A stretch of DNA of 64,000 bases from Hofstenia miamia (GCA_004352715.1 SCFE01000001.1:1-64000), one strand, 5' to 3'. Counted from the first letter of the stretch, positions 1-11,990 are shown. Made by a program: numbers and translations. The notes: generated by a model not told the origin, from the sequence alone.

Positions 1-1357
1 TAAAATGCACACACACAAACACACATTTTAATATTTATATATTTATTATAATTGTAAATAGCTTTTTATTGTAGTTTTGTAGTTTATAGTTTTTTTGTAC
101 CTTTTTCTTATAGCAATAAATTGCTTTTGAATCTTAAGACTGTGTGAAGAAAGAATGGGTATAGTTTGAAGCATTTTTCAACTGAAAACTTTTCATTTTA
201 GTTTCACCAAGTGCAGCAGAGACGATCTTAGGTTTGGACGGGTTAGCCTTGTGCCTGCGCTATCCCAAGATCACATTGTCGATAAATAGTGCATTGTTGG
301 TGCCAAAATTGGTATTTGGCCATCGGACCATATAGGCCCAGTATTATTGGTTGATAATGAGTACGCAAACTTCATATATGCTAATTTACTGCATTTAATT
401 TCTTTTTTCCTCATGCTTTTGTATAGATTTTTCTTCCATTATTTGTGCTTTTAGAATAAAATTTCCATTAGGAAATTTTTCAGTATTTTCAAAATTGGAA
501 CAATAGGGTTATGCTCTACTTGAGTTTTTATTCATCCCACTCAATTATCAGTCTCATCCCATGTGTTCCAAAATCCTATATATTTTGGTCCAAAATTAGC
601 AGTCATTATCATGTTCCTGAAAATTTGCGATTCAGTTCTTCAATGAATATCGAAGCAGATTGGAAACGGCTACCGACTACCGGCTGGCCGGTATCGGTCT
701 ACATCCGCTTGGAAATTTCAAGGAAGGCCGGTAAAACTACCGACCGTTTACCGTCCCAAATTAACAAAAATATTTCTTGTTTTATTTGGCAATGAGGAAA
801 ATTTTAATTAGCTTTGGAGAAAATCCTATGAAGTCTAAAGGTACAGAAAATTTTACGGCTTCAGTAGGCTACTGTATTGCAATTAGAATAACAGTTTAAT
901 TTATCGCTTTGGAATCTTTCATAACTTTTTACTATAATTGAATTATTCTGTTTTTGATTGTGTAATTTTGTTTCAGTTTTTTTGTGGAGCTATCTAGTAA
1001 TAGCATTGGCAAACGTTGCTTACAATAAAGAAAATTTAAGCTGCCAGATTTACACTTAAAAATGTAAGAAGCTTCATAAAAATAAAAATGCTTGAATCTT
1101 TGTATTTTCTAACATTTGAAAGGAGACTGAAAATAAATTTGAAAGATTTTAGGTTGTAAGCACTTTCAAACGCATACATCAGTTGGGAAGTTTGACACAT
1201 CCTACTAGAAGAGCAATTACTTGGCTTTTGTGGAAAACTTTTACATACGATTATTCGTTAGTTTGCTCTAAATATAGTTATAATATTTTGAAATTTGCTT
1301 TGTGCAATATCAGATCTTTCAATCACTATGTGTAATTTTCTAAATTAAAACAGATTA
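1..1357. other. Non-coding AT-rich stretch, no gene recognised
   Basis: No open frame here resembles a known protein. A CpG-bearing patch around 655-765 repeats short ACCGG/GGTA words and could be a fragment of a small repeat, but no paired ends were found. The small open frame at 511-795 covers this patch and is not believed to be a gene. Confidence 0.6.
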
Positions 1358-1534
1358 TATATATTATATATATATATATATATATANNNNNNNNNNNNNN
1401 NNNNNNNNNNNNNNNNNNNNNNNNNNNNNNNNNNNNNNNNNNNNNNNNNNNNNNNNNNNNNNNNNNNNNNNNNNNNNNNNNNNNNNNNNNNNNNNNNNNN
1501 NNNNNNNNNNNNNNNNNNNNNNNNNNNNNNNNNN

Positions 1535-1561
<27 letters not shown>
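1358..1561. repeat. (TA)n microsatellite interrupted by a 148-base assembly gap
   Basis: TA dinucleotides run into the Ns at 1387-1534 and resume on the other side, so the gap most likely lies inside one long TA array that could not be assembled. Confidence 0.9.
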
Positions 1562-1567
<6 letters not shown>

Positions 1568-3404
1568 GGCAACAACATGCGAAGAAAATTGATTAATCAG
1601 GTGATGTTGCTTGAGTTGTAATGTATCAATTATAAATTAGATCGTACAGGGTCAGACCCACCAACTCGGACATCAGGAACTCCGAGGCAATTTAAAATTT
1701 ATGGAAAAAATCATAAATTATAGAAGTTATAATTATAGTTAAAACACTGTTTTTCAAATAAGTAGCCTAATTTGTCATGAATCTATTTGTGTTATCCTAG
1801 TACCAGGAGTGATATTTGAATGCAACACTTGGAGAAATTATCAGTTCTTACATATATAATTACTAATATTTTCTGAAAACTTACATCAGCGAAAGGGGAA
1901 AGAAACTCTCCGAAAGTACGGCAAATCTAATTAATGCCTTGAAGTTTCGCATCAACAAGCAATTTAGGTCTGATTAAATTTAAAGAGATTGTTTTTATCA
2001 CTTACAAAGTTTAGCTTTTGAATTTAGTTTTCCTTTTTCTCATGTATTTCAACAGAGATGGAAACCGTTCGGTAGTGACCACAGGACCGGATCTGATCAC
2101 CCTAAATTTCACTTCATCGGTCAAAATCGGTCACTGCTCAGTTATTTGGTTTGGGCGTTTCTTAAATCTCAAGCTTCGAAAGCACGTAACATTTACCATA
2201 ATCACATGTACTAAAATACGATTTTAAATGCACTGTAATTTACAAAAATTTCACTTATGCACACATGTACAGTTGTGCAAAAAAGTTAGAAATTTACATA
2301 TGCAATTCACTAACGTAGGTCAAGTTGTCTTTTTTGTATCAATACAAGTGCATAACGTAATAGTGCTCTAAGGATCTAAGTACCTAAACAATAACACCAT
2401 ATTGAATTATAACTAACTTTTACCGTTACATGTTCCTAATACTAATAGTAATGGTTTAGAATTTATAGAAACTGCTGGTAAACATGACCATTGCAAATTT
2501 AAAGGCACGAACCAATAAGATCACATAATTTATTATTAGATTATATTTTCAGAGTAAACGTCACGTTTAATTAATTATGTGTGGGGGAATTGTTACTTTG
2601 CCTGAATGCTTTTGATTTGCCGTTCACCATTGATGTTTGGAAGTAAGCACAGCGATTGAAAAATCAACTGTTTTTTGCTCACTGTGGTTTGGAAGCAATC
2701 GTAATATTGTTGTATTTTTAGTTTCTACCCCTAATTACAAATAATTGAGTGCATAATTATTTATTTATAATTTAATATTTTATGGAGAATTTAATTCCTG
2801 ATTTGCTTCTCCATCTTAATATGGGAAATATCAGAATTTTTTCCGACACACAATCTTAAGAATTTTTTTACTGCTGTTTTAAGTCCAACTTTTGAATAAA
2901 TCACCTACCTCAATGTGGAAATACAAAGATTCTATAAAAACCGTTGTATATCCTTTCGATAAACCTCGCCTCCTATTTAAGTACAGTGCTGCAGTAGGCC
3001 ATATATTTGATTTTAGATTTTAAGAAGAACCAGTTTAGCCGCATGATTTTTGCATCACTGCAAGTTGTTTTAATTCTTTTACTAACCCACCGCAATTTTG
3101 GAAATTGCTATCTCAGCATATTTAAAAAAAATTATAAATTTGCTTTTTTATTTCAAAATTTATTTATTGTTTTAAAGAAAAAAACTAAATTTATTTGCAT
3201 TCCAGGAATTTGCTATATAATTTTTGCAATCAAATTCCAGCAAATTGGGTTCAGATCGGGTCAGAGTGAGGTTTTTCGTGTACAAGTCAGGTTTGACAAT
3301 CTCAGGCAAACTGCAATTTTGCTTCATTGAGAAGCTTAATTTTACAACAATGGCGTCAACTTATTAATAAATTTTGGATCGAATCATAACTAATTGGCAA
3401 TACA
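1562..3404. other. Non-coding AT-rich stretch, no gene recognised
   Basis: Only short open frames without family resemblance are present. A CpG-bearing segment near 2050-2160 starts with CAGAGATGG, which resembles hAT-type ends, but no matching inverted end was found. Confidence 0.6.
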
Positions 3405-3412
3405 TTGAAAGC

Positions 3413-3956
3413 TAGGGCCCGGTGGTCTATGACCGAACCGAGAACTGAAATCGCGGTTTTTTAAAAAACCGAAACGGACGGACGTTTTCGGTTTTGCGAT
3501 ATTCTAAGATGCAAAATATTGAGTAATTAAGCACGAGTATCTTAGATCTCATGTTGTATATGTCTGTCAATTTCATAATCTTCATTTTCTGCCGCAGATT
3601 CGAATTTGGAGGGACTTTAGTGGCAAAGGAAAAAATTTTGCAGACTTCTGCCCGGCGGGATTTTTGAGGCAATTTTGAGCCCGGTCAAATGCAATGACCA
3701 TAAATTAAGCCCTAACCCCGTCCCGCCTCCAACTCTGGCCCAAATGCCAGAACTAGAAATAGCTTGCTATCGTATAACCTATCTACTACTACCGTACGTG
3801 AAATAATGTTCGTAAAACAACGAAAATAAGTAGAGGATATCTGAGATAATAGTTGTTAGTCTCGTCTGCAAAATAAAAAAATCCGAAGCGAAAAGGAAAC
3901 CGCGGTTTTTTTTTAAACGGAACGGACATCAGAAATATCCAAACCGCCGGGCCCTA
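3413..3956. mobile_element. hAT-type MITE, non-autonomous
   Basis: The ends are inverted copies beginning TAGGGCCCGG (3413 onward, and its reverse complement ending at 3956). Inside these, matching blocks rich in GGTTTT/AAACCG also pair across the element. The flanks are TTGAAAGC (3405-3412) and TTAAGAGC (3957-3964), an 8-base duplication with two mismatches, as expected for an old hAT insertion. No transposase is encoded; an open frame on the minus strand at 3427-3672 is just a read-through of the repeat. Confidence 0.75.
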
Positions 3957-4129
3957 TTAAGAGCTTGAAAATTTTGTAATTTCACTTGCATAGATTAATT
4001 CAATTATATAATATAGTCTCCAATAGCGTATACTTATCATAGCAGTAGTAGTAGTTCAATTTTCCCCGAGAGGGTCAGTTTTTTTGGAAAAGCTCTTTAA
4101 AAATTTTGGCAATGAAGAAGATTTTGAAT

Positions 4130-4765
4130 AATTTCGTTCAAATACTAGCAAGACAAAGATTGCAAATTTGTTCTTCAACAGATTCTCCTCAGAGTAACGT
4201 TCTTACTGAATGTAATCCAATGAGAATCCAACCTAAGCGATTATTCCCCATAAGCCTGCCACAATCCATAGTTATAGTGGTATGAATACAGAAAGACTAA
4301 AACTTTATTTACCTGAATGCAAATAATTCAAAGAGACTGTGATGCTCGCAATTGAAATCAATGATGCAAAACTGGACGTGATAGTGATACGGTCTTTGAA
4401 GATATTGGAGAAATAGCGGATCATCTTGATATTAAGGTCTACATTTGTGAAATAGCGCGAATTTGATTGACACATTCAAATTCAAATTTAGCGCGAATGA
4501 GATTAATGATGCAATTATAAAACTCAATGCTTGACTTTTCACATTCTCAACATAGAATAAATTCACTAGCGGATGAATTTGCAAACAACAAATATTTACG
4601 CCCAAAGGACGGACTTCATTTTTCTTTTAAAAGAGTAGGACTGTTAGCGAAATCTATAAAACGTATTCTCCAACTTCTGCAGCATGTAATGCTACTAACA
4701 ATGCACAGCAGCAGTTTTACGAATACAAAAACAATGATTCCCTACATTTCATGTTCGCAGCCAGC
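4130..4765 (+). pseudogene. Decayed SGNH-esterase ORF1 fragment of a CR1/L2-like retrotransposon
   Basis: The recognisable part is at about 4560-4680, where one frame reads through a segment containing PKDGLHFS followed by LLAKSIKRIL. This matches the C-terminal block V of SGNH/GDSL hydrolases (Asp-x-x-His), the esterase domain found in ORF1 of CR1/L2-type retroposons. Upstream at about 4425-4460 another frame contains a weak match to the strand that carries the enzyme's central sheet. Stops and frameshifts break the reading frame several times, so this is a dead copy. It complements the fragment at 43275-43799, which has the N-terminal blocks of the same kind of domain; I cannot say whether they belong to one family. 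Confidence 0.45.
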
Positions 4766-5225
4766 AATTATTGAATCATTGTAAAATTCACAAAGTGATT
4801 ATGTATCGCTTACATGTGAGGCATATTTTATTAAGTAATGACGTTCAAAAAATCTTGGTCCAATCTCAAAGAATGATATACTTAGTTTTGGCAACTATGA
4901 AGCTGTATTTAAATATCTGCGAGGTAAGTGTCAAAGTGACATTATTAAATACACATGATTTTAGGAACTCCTATGAAAATTTTGTTTTTTGTACAAAGCA
5001 ATAGGAAATCCACCTCCAGATATCTTTGATATATTCTGCAAATGCAAACAACAATTTTTGGGGGCTTGTTGATTGTTTTCCCAACATTTCTTCATTTTGG
5101 AAGAAGACAAGATCTTGAAATGTCACATGACATATTTGAAACATAGATTGAATCTGATTTTGCAAGAAACATTTCTGCTAAATCTACCTTACACTCTTCA
5201 TAAAAAATACCAAGATGACTCTATG

Positions 5226-6225
5226 NNNNNNNNNNNNNNNNNNNNNNNNNNNNNNNNNNNNNNNNNNNNNNNNNNNNNNNNNNNNNNNNNNNNNNNNNNN
5301 NNNNNNNNNNNNNNNNNNNNNNNNNNNNNNNNNNNNNNNNNNNNNNNNNNNNNNNNNNNNNNNNNNNNNNNNNNNNNNNNNNNNNNNNNNNNNNNNNNNN
5401 NNNNNNNNNNNNNNNNNNNNNNNNNNNNNNNNNNNNNNNNNNNNNNNNNNNNNNNNNNNNNNNNNNNNNNNNNNNNNNNNNNNNNNNNNNNNNNNNNNNN
5501 NNNNNNNNNNNNNNNNNNNNNNNNNNNNNNNNNNNNNNNNNNNNNNNNNNNNNNNNNNNNNNNNNNNNNNNNNNNNNNNNNNNNNNNNNNNNNNNNNNNN
5601 NNNNNNNNNNNNNNNNNNNNNNNNNNNNNNNNNNNNNNNNNNNNNNNNNNNNNNNNNNNNNNNNNNNNNNNNNNNNNNNNNNNNNNNNNNNNNNNNNNNN
5701 NNNNNNNNNNNNNNNNNNNNNNNNNNNNNNNNNNNNNNNNNNNNNNNNNNNNNNNNNNNNNNNNNNNNNNNNNNNNNNNNNNNNNNNNNNNNNNNNNNNN
5801 NNNNNNNNNNNNNNNNNNNNNNNNNNNNNNNNNNNNNNNNNNNNNNNNNNNNNNNNNNNNNNNNNNNNNNNNNNNNNNNNNNNNNNNNNNNNNNNNNNNN
5901 NNNNNNNNNNNNNNNNNNNNNNNNNNNNNNNNNNNNNNNNNNNNNNNNNNNNNNNNNNNNNNNNNNNNNNNNNNNNNNNNNNNNNNNNNNNNNNNNNNNN
6001 NNNNNNNNNNNNNNNNNNNNNNNNNNNNNNNNNNNNNNNNNNNNNNNNNNNNNNNNNNNNNNNNNNNNNNNNNNNNNNNNNNNNNNNNNNNNNNNNNNNN
6101 NNNNNNNNNNNNNNNNNNNNNNNNNNNNNNNNNNNNNNNNNNNNNNNNNNNNNNNNNNNNNNNNNNNNNNNNNNNNNNNNNNNNNNNNNNNNNNNNNNNN
6201 NNNNNNNNNNNNNNNNNNNNNNNNN
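5226..6225. other. Assembly gap of exactly 1000 N
   Basis: A run of exactly 1000 Ns, probably a fixed-size placeholder for a gap of unknown length. Open frames spanning it are artefacts. Confidence 0.95.
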
Positions 6226-6550
6226 ACCAAACCAAGCTAACGTAAGGCACACATAACTAATCCCAGTTGAGCTGAGATGGTGCTGTGAATTCAACCATCA
6301 TTGTAGAAGAGGAGGAGCTGTGTTGTGGAGATCAGCTTAGGGCAGGAGCCCATGGAACAACTGAAGAGGAAACATCGTACTGCCCAGTCACCTAAACAGT
6401 GATGGTTAATATTCGATTACTTAATTAACATAGCTAGTTAAAGAGAAGAAGAGTCTGATGGTTCAACAAATGGGTAACACCTCACCCGCAGTTTACCAAA
6501 CATTCCTTAACAGTGATTAGACATGGCGTAACAAGCTAGGTGGAGGATGT
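6226..6550. repeat. LTR-like repeat fragment related to 56117-56300
   Basis: This stretch shares an ordered set of words with 56117-56300 in the same orientation: ACACATAA near the start, then TTGAGCTGAG, and later a CAC(C/T)TAAA(C/T)AGTG block leading to GGTTAAT/GGTAATTAAT. The spacing is similar in both places. It probably represents part of an LTR or untranslated end of a retroelement, truncated on the left by the gap and on the right by the gypsy LTR that starts near 6552. The family is not identified. Confidence 0.35.
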
Positions 6551-6551
6551 T

Positions 6552-7026
6552 ACAATAGGTGCATCTACATTTTGCATATAGAATGAGAGATTTATTATTA
6601 TCCGTAACCTAAATGGTCCACAATTTGGGATAGGGGATCTGAAAAATCTCTAGAAGCTAAGTGTTGCTCCAGTACTTTGAGGAAAGTACTCCCAAATTGT
6701 CACCTTATCTTACAGAATTATTTGCATATCAAAAAAATTAGAAAAGGTTAATGGTAATTGAAGCTAGATACAATCTATCAACATTGTTGCTCAATTTATA
6801 CAATTTATATTATGTCTTTGTTTACAACTAAAGATCACCAGATAGTCATGTCATATTTTTCCCTCACAGTTTAATTTGAGCAATAATGCTATGTAGCAAC
6901 AAATTGAGGGGACATGAAATAATTTTTGTAAACTAAAATCAAAATAAGGAGAGCTGTCATACTGGTGTCATTACAAATCTAAAGATAATAAATAATATTC
7001 ACTAAATTTTCCCAAGTGACTCTACC
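6552..7026 (-). repeat. 3' LTR of the gypsy element, truncated
   Basis: It aligns along its length to 14170-14568 and to 15490-15873: the blocks AGATCTCTAGAAGC, GGAAAGTACTC and TTATTTGCATATC occur in order in all three. The U3 start on the minus strand is GTAGAGTCACTT, next to the purine tract. The far (U5) end, seen as TGTAGAATC in the other copies, is missing; homology stops near 6552 against an unrelated repeat. Confidence 0.8.
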
Positions 7027-7727
7027 TGCCCCCTTGCTGAAATTAGTTTTGTGGCAACAGTTAGAGAGTGAGCCCTGATACTACCTTCTGAGTAGCAGTT
7101 ATCAATTATCAGTTTCTGATCAACAGCTAGCCAGTGGGATGGTATCTTCTGGCATAACATTAAATCAGTGAATAATAATTTAGTTACAGATATGATATTG
7201 GTATGATACATAGAAATGGAATGGTAGCTGGATTGAAACAATATAATGAAATTTTCCATCTGAAAATATAAACTTTCCACAGCTTCAGGGATAGTATTTT
7301 CATATTCTTCCCTAAGAACCATCACAAGTAGGAAGTTTTCAACCTTTGTGATTCTATAAGCAATTTCAATTTGCTCCATAATTCTTTCATCATGGACTTC
7401 ATGGAACCTGAAAAAGTATATAACTAGTAAGTTAGCGAAATCAATATTGATTGTGTCAAAGCTATTGATGGTAGTACCATTATTTAAAAATTGACATAAA
7501 TTGTAAATTGTGAAATCTTCATCAAAAGACATATGGACAGTGCTTCTACAATATAGATGGCTAATCCCTTCAAGCATTTTGGAATCATAACAGAGGATTG
7601 TGTTCATTTTAGGATGGTGTTTGGCATCAATAACAAATGGTATTATATAGATTGAGCAATTTAAAGTTTGTGTATTATATGACCACCTTAATTTATTTTG
7701 TCTCTTCAGAGATATTATCATGGACAA
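7002..7727 (-). CDS. Extra 3' ORF of the gypsy element, unknown function
   Basis: An uninterrupted 241-residue frame lies between the integrase region and the 3' LTR and runs through the polypurine tract into the LTR. I do not recognise its product. It is moderately hydrophobic in patches, without an obvious signal peptide, transmembrane hairpin or furin-like site, so I do not call it env. Reading continues upstream in neighbouring frames (7693-7884 and 7881-8072), separated by probable frameshifts, so the original protein may have been longer. It is unusual that this is the longest open frame in the 3' part when pol is broken. Alternatives: a C-terminal extension of pol, or a chance frame. 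Confidence 0.4.
   Translation of the reverse strand: MSMIISLKRQNKLRWSYNTQTLNCSIYIIPFVIDAKHHPKMNTILCYDSKMLEGISHLYCRSTVHMSFDEDFTIYNLCQFLNNGTTINSFDTINIDFANLLVIYFFRFHEVHDERIMEQIEIAYRITKVENFLLVMVLREEYENTIPEAVESLYFQMENFIILFQSSYHSISMYHTNIISVTKLLFTDLMLCQKIPSHWLAVDQKLIIDNCYSEGSIRAHSLTVATKLISARGQVESLGKI
7025..7037 (-). promoter_or_regulatory. Polypurine tract (PPT) of the gypsy element
   Basis: On the minus strand the bases directly before the 3' LTR read AAGGGGGCAGG, a purine run with one C. A purine tract in this place primes plus-strand DNA synthesis in LTR retrotransposons. Confidence 0.7.
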
Positions 7728-8451
7728 AGTGGGTAGTGCAACATGTGACTATAAAGTAGGGATGAAGTGTATCCTCACCAACCTTTGATATCTTCTTTTT
7801 TTGATCTTCTGTCTTCCTGGGATGAGCTGTGGAGGTAAGAGTGGAAGAACTAACTGAGGTCAAAGGGGCTATCAAGTCACTCATTGGGATGTATTTACAG
7901 GTTGTAATGCACTAAAAGGGTTATGAACAGTTGGAGGTTTAACAGTTTTATCAGTTTTGTGTGCCAGCTCTGCTTGGGCATGTGGAGATATGTGTCTCCC
8001 CACATAGTAGTGAGATGAGGATGTCATTGTTGCTGTCTCCTCTCTAATCATGGAGCTATGTGTTGCCCACACAGGATAGGAATTGACTCAGCACCTTCAT
8101 TTCCCCCCTCTTTTTCTATCATGAGCCTCATCAAGCAGAGATATGTGTCTCCCACGCCTAGATGAGGCATAGGTATCATCTCTGCTACCTTCCATCCTCC
8201 TTCTCACTCTGTGGCAGGTTGGAGGAGCTGGCAACTCTCATTTTTTCTTCATGATGGGTGTCATTCCTAAATAGAGTTATGAGGTTAAGATCCCAAATAT
8301 TGGTATCATAGTTAGGGTTTTCACAAGCCCTCCTCTGGGGCAATACCTGTAATTTATCAAAATCATTAGTATTACTATTGTTTTCATAAAATTCAGTATC
8401 ATCAAAATCCTCTTCAGAAAAATCAGTTAAGTTTTCATATGTTTCAAACAC
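7693..8451 (-). pseudogene. Broken coding region between integrase and the 3' ORF
   Basis: Three short frames follow each other on the minus strand (8185-8451, 7881-8072, 7693-7884). The first is rich in Asp, Glu and Asn and ends in a charged tail, compatible with the far C-terminus of a Ty3/gypsy integrase or a linker; the last is rich in Ser/Thr and Lys. None is recognisable alone. Their arrangement suggests one longer frame broken by small indels. Confidence 0.35.
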
Positions 8452-8516
8452 ATCTATACCATTGTCAACTAATGTAAATTCAATATTATCATCAATAAGT
8501 ATGTGCTCAGTATCCT

Positions 8517-8810
8517 TTATGGCTCTTTTGAGCCTCTAAAAGTGTACCATTTTACCATTATTAAGTGTGTATGAATTATGGTCAAGCACTTTTCTATAGT
8601 GAAAGGCACTTGCAAATTATTTGCCCATTTGCATACTTGATTATGATCTGTAGTAACATGGGGTAAGTAGGCAAAAACTTTATTGCCCCTCTTGTGAGGT
8701 TCCCCATATAATTTTTTATTGAATGTCTTCATTTGTTGTATAGTGGATTGGTTTGTGTTAAGACACATTGTCAAATGAATTTGTTGCATATCTTGAAACA
8801 GGCAAAACAT
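8517..8810 (-). pseudogene. Integrase C-terminal (GPY/F-like) segment
   Basis: About residues 35-90 of this frame read as GNKVFAYLPHV, then a W and a PFTIEKCL segment, the pattern of the SH3-like C-terminal domain of gypsy integrases (usually written GPY/F), which binds DNA. It follows the catalytic core at 8835-9434 in order but is separated from it by a frame change at about 8820, which is a lesion. The tail after position 8560 has no clear match. Confidence 0.7.
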
Positions 8811-8834
8811 GTACTGTTCAATGCTGTTATCAGA

Positions 8835-9530
8835 TTATTTTGGAAACATCACAGAAAGTGAAGTTATAGCTTCACAACCAAACATGGCCTTAAATAGACT
8901 TACACCAGTAGTGGAGTATACAAATGTATTATAAAAGAACTGTATACATTCTATGACACGTCTCCATTTTTTTCTGGCAGCGTGTGATAATGCTACTCTA
9001 ATCAATTTTATAAGAGTCCTATTTAATCCTTCTACCAGCCCATTGGCCTGAGGGTGGTAGGTTGTAGTAAATTTGTGTACAACTTCCAGTTCTTTCATCA
9101 ATGCCTTCATTAAATTATTTTCAAACTGCATTCCATGATCAGATATTAATTTACACATGGGCCCATATTTCAAAATACATTCTTTAACCATTTTTCCAGC
9201 TATTCTTTCTGCAAGTGTACTATCTAACAGAATGATCTGAGCATATTTGGTAAAATGATCTACCATTACTAGGAGGTATTGAAAACCTTCATCATTGTGT
9301 GATAATTGCTCTAAATCCATGTGTACTATTTCATTGGGGCTGGTAGCAACTTGACACTCCAGCTCAGCCCTTTGTTCTGGAAAATGAATGGGATTGTTGA
9401 GAAGACACTGTTCACACTTGTCTATGACATCCATGATGGCTGATCTTATTCATATTGTGATATATCTCAAATTTAAAGTCTTCTTGGTTTGAATTATCCT
9501 GAGGTGTCCTTTTTCATGCACTCATCTGAC
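8835..9530 (-). pseudogene. Integrase (HHCC finger and DDE core)
   Basis: The catalytic core is open from 9434 to 8835. It has the three acidic residues in their usual settings: Asp in VHMDLEQL, Asp in ISDHGMQFE and Glu in GLVEGLNRTL. The N-terminal zinc finger is split: the paired His (HEKGH) lie near 9509-9526 in the upstream frame, and the paired Cys (CEQC) lie at the start of the open frame, with a stop codon between them. The enzyme would join element cDNA to host DNA. Given the stop and the frameshift before the C-terminal domain, it is not functional here. Confidence 0.85.
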
Positions 9531-9632
9531 TAAATCCCACCAAAAGTATTCTGGGATGGCAAGTTGATTGTTGCAACTTTTAGCATAGAAAAAACCCTTT
9601 TCAGTACTCTTCCAATTATATAGTTTGTAATA

Positions 9633-9971
9633 TCAATTGACCATAGGTGAGGTGGGAAAAAAGGGATCTTTAATTTGTTGCATTATATCAGATAATACTT
9701 GATCATTTTGTTGATGTTTGATGATCTCTTCTTCAGAGTTTCCTTCTCTTATCATAATTGGCAGAATTGCTTTTCCATTTCTGTCTGCATTAATTTCTGG
9801 GATCAATTCATATTCAGTATGAGGAATAAATCTGAAAGGGATTTTCTCTCCTGCTAGCTTTTTAAGATCTCTCTCATAACTAGGTAAAGCTGTCCAATAG
9901 TCAGCATTTAAATATAATTGGCCAGGTTGATGTCTGATGGAAAATGAAAAATCATTTAAGTTCTTGACCAT
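9633..9971 (-). pseudogene. RNase H C-terminal part and tether to integrase
   Basis: Early residues contain FSIRHQPGQL followed by NADYWTALP, the segment that in gypsy Pol reads HxPGxxNxxADxLSR at the end of RNase H. Here the usual L-S-R is changed to W-T-A. The remainder is the variable spacer before integrase. It overlaps the end of the RT/RNase H frame (9956-10849) in another frame, so a frameshift separates them. Confidence 0.8.
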
Positions 9972-11210
9972 TGAGCCACTATATTTGACTTATCTCTGGA
10001 AATTTTTTTCAACCATGCCAATGCACTATTGTTGGTGTGAACAATAAATGTATGACCCAGAATAAAGTACCAAAACTTTCTTAGAGACTCCACTAATGCC
10101 AGCATTTTGCATTTTGTAGCTCCGTAGTTCCAACTGAAGTATTGAACTGGACTTTTGATACCATTTATTTCCTGACTCAAGACACCACTAATCACAACAG
10201 CACTGACATCACAATCAACTATGAAATCTTTACTATAATCATGGGTATTTAGCAATGGAATTTTTTTCAGTTCAAGCTTTATATGTTCCAGGGCATCTTG
10301 CTTGTTTCTTGTCCATTTAAATTCAGTGGATTGTTTAAGTAAATGTGAAATATTCTTCATTTTATCTGCTAAATCCAGTAGGAACATTCCATAGTCATTC
10401 AAGAACCCCATTAAACATTGCACATCTTTGTGACTTCTTGGTGTTTCAATTTTCTCAAGAAACTCCTTTGCATTTGTTTTTATAGAAATCTTTCCATGTT
10501 CAATGACCCTCCCTAGAAAGGTTACTTTTGTTTGTGCAAGGGAGCATTTACTTCCATTAACTTCAGCCTTTTGTAATAATTCCAGCATATGGGTTAATTT
10601 GTCAAGATGTTCAGAGAAAGTATTACTTGCCACCAATATATCATCAATATATGCTGATATTCTGGGCTCAAGCATATTAACCTTATCTTTCCATATTTTT
10701 GTCACATATTGTTGAAATGTTGCTTTGGCATTGCACAACCTGAAGGCCATATATTTCCATTCATAAATCCCATATGGCGTTATGAATGTGGTTTTCAGAA
10801 TATCTGAGGGCCTCATTGGAACTTGCCAATAGGCCTTACATAAATCCAAACAAGAGAAAAACTTGTATTTACTAGTGTCATATAAGAGATCTTCAATTCT
10901 TGGCAGCAGATATGCATCTTTAACAATGACACCATTTACTTTTCTAATGTCAATACAAAGCCTGTATTTGTTTCCCTGTCTTATGAAAACAGTTGGAGCA
11001 GCATAAGGAATATTACTACCTTAAATAATTCTGCTTTAAATCAAATCACTTAAAATTTTTTTGTATTCAGATTTAAGATTCTCTGGGACTCAACATACTG
11101 GTAATCAAACAGGTTTGTCATGTTTGACTTTGATGGCATGTTCCTCACCAATAGCTTGGCCAACACTTATAGTTCCATAATTAAAGACTTCATTATGACT
11201 TTGTAATACT
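9956..11210 (-). pseudogene. Reverse transcriptase and RNase H of the gypsy element
   Basis: The open part (9956-10849, 297 residues) begins inside the RT with DLCKAYWQVPM, contains a NAKATFQ segment, and has the catalytic YIDDILVAS box with both Asp intact. It continues through the connection (VTFLGRVIEHG) into RNase H, where a first catalytic Asp lies in IVDCDVSA. RT finger sequence extends upstream to about 11210 in the same and other frames with stops. The polymerase copies element RNA into DNA. The start is not a true initiator; it is simply the first Met after a stop. Confidence 0.9.
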
Positions 11211-11221
11211 GAAATGAGTGA

Positions 11222-11470
11222 TCATTTTTCTTTATTGTCTAAATGCATGTGAGTATCTCTAGTTATGGGAGGTATCTTGATGGTGCTGGCTGGTTCATCT
11301 AAATCATGAATAGCAGTGCAGATTGAGAGGCATGAAGTATTAACACTTTCAACTTGAACAGGCACCCCTACTATCTGTAATTGAGAAACATCAAATTGAA
11401 CAGGAAAACTAGATCCATTTAGAATTGTAATGTAGGTTTTTCCTTCATAAACTTTGCACAAATCAATCAA
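11222..11470 (-). pseudogene. Pol segment between protease and reverse transcriptase
   Basis: A short frame that lies in order between the protease and the RT fingers. It includes a YEGKTYITILNGSS stretch followed by beta-strand-like hydrophobics. Segments of this kind occur between PR and RT in gypsy Pol but have no enzymatic motif. A stop separates it from the protease frame just upstream. Confidence 0.5.
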
Positions 11471-11473
11471 AAA

Positions 11474-11990
11474 TTAAACTCCTTTAACATTTTTACTATG
11501 CTGTCCAGCTATCATGACATCTCCATTTATATTGTTATCTGAAAAAACAGCTGCTTTCATCCAGTGTTTTGCCTCCAAATAAACTGGGTCAATTAAATTG
11601 AAAACTATCTCTTTCTCTGGAATACTGGCTAATTGCATTGCTTCATGGTCTTTTATAGAGATGGTATTGTTTTTATAATTGATTACACGTGCATTACTTT
11701 CAAGGAAATCATTTCCCAAAATAAGATCATAGGGGAGTTGGTGATTAAAGGTATCTACTACAATGAGAGCCACTTCAAACTGCTCATTATGGATGTGCAA
11801 AGCTGTGTCACACAATTTCCCTTTCAGAGAGATTTTATTTCCTGAAGCATCAATAAGTTTAATAACTGAAGGATCCAATGAATCTCATGTAAAGCATAAT
11901 CCTTTACAGCATTTGTTGCTAATTATGGAAGCAGCAGCTCCAGTATCAATTTTTGCATTAATAATATGTCCATTTATTTCCAGGATTATA
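11474..11990 (-). pseudogene. Retroviral-type aspartic protease
   Basis: The catalytic Asp-Thr-Gly is encoded at 11939-11947 (minus strand) in the context AKIDTGAAAS. The open frame beginning at 11878 contains PYDLILGNDFL, the second conserved block (I-L-G-x-D-F-L) of pepsin-fold retroelement proteases. A stop near 11885 splits the two. The enzyme would process the Gag-Pol polyprotein. Confidence 0.8.

Noticed and set aside
5073-6294. Long open frames of 340-390 residues on both strands
   Set aside because: They consist of Ns in the gap at 5226-6225 with short real ends. The same holds for long frames at 15872-16957, 20129-20827, 44268-45329 and 56634-57062.
7002-7727. Third gypsy ORF as an envelope gene
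   Set aside because: No signal peptide, cleavage site or membrane anchor pattern is evident; left as unknown.
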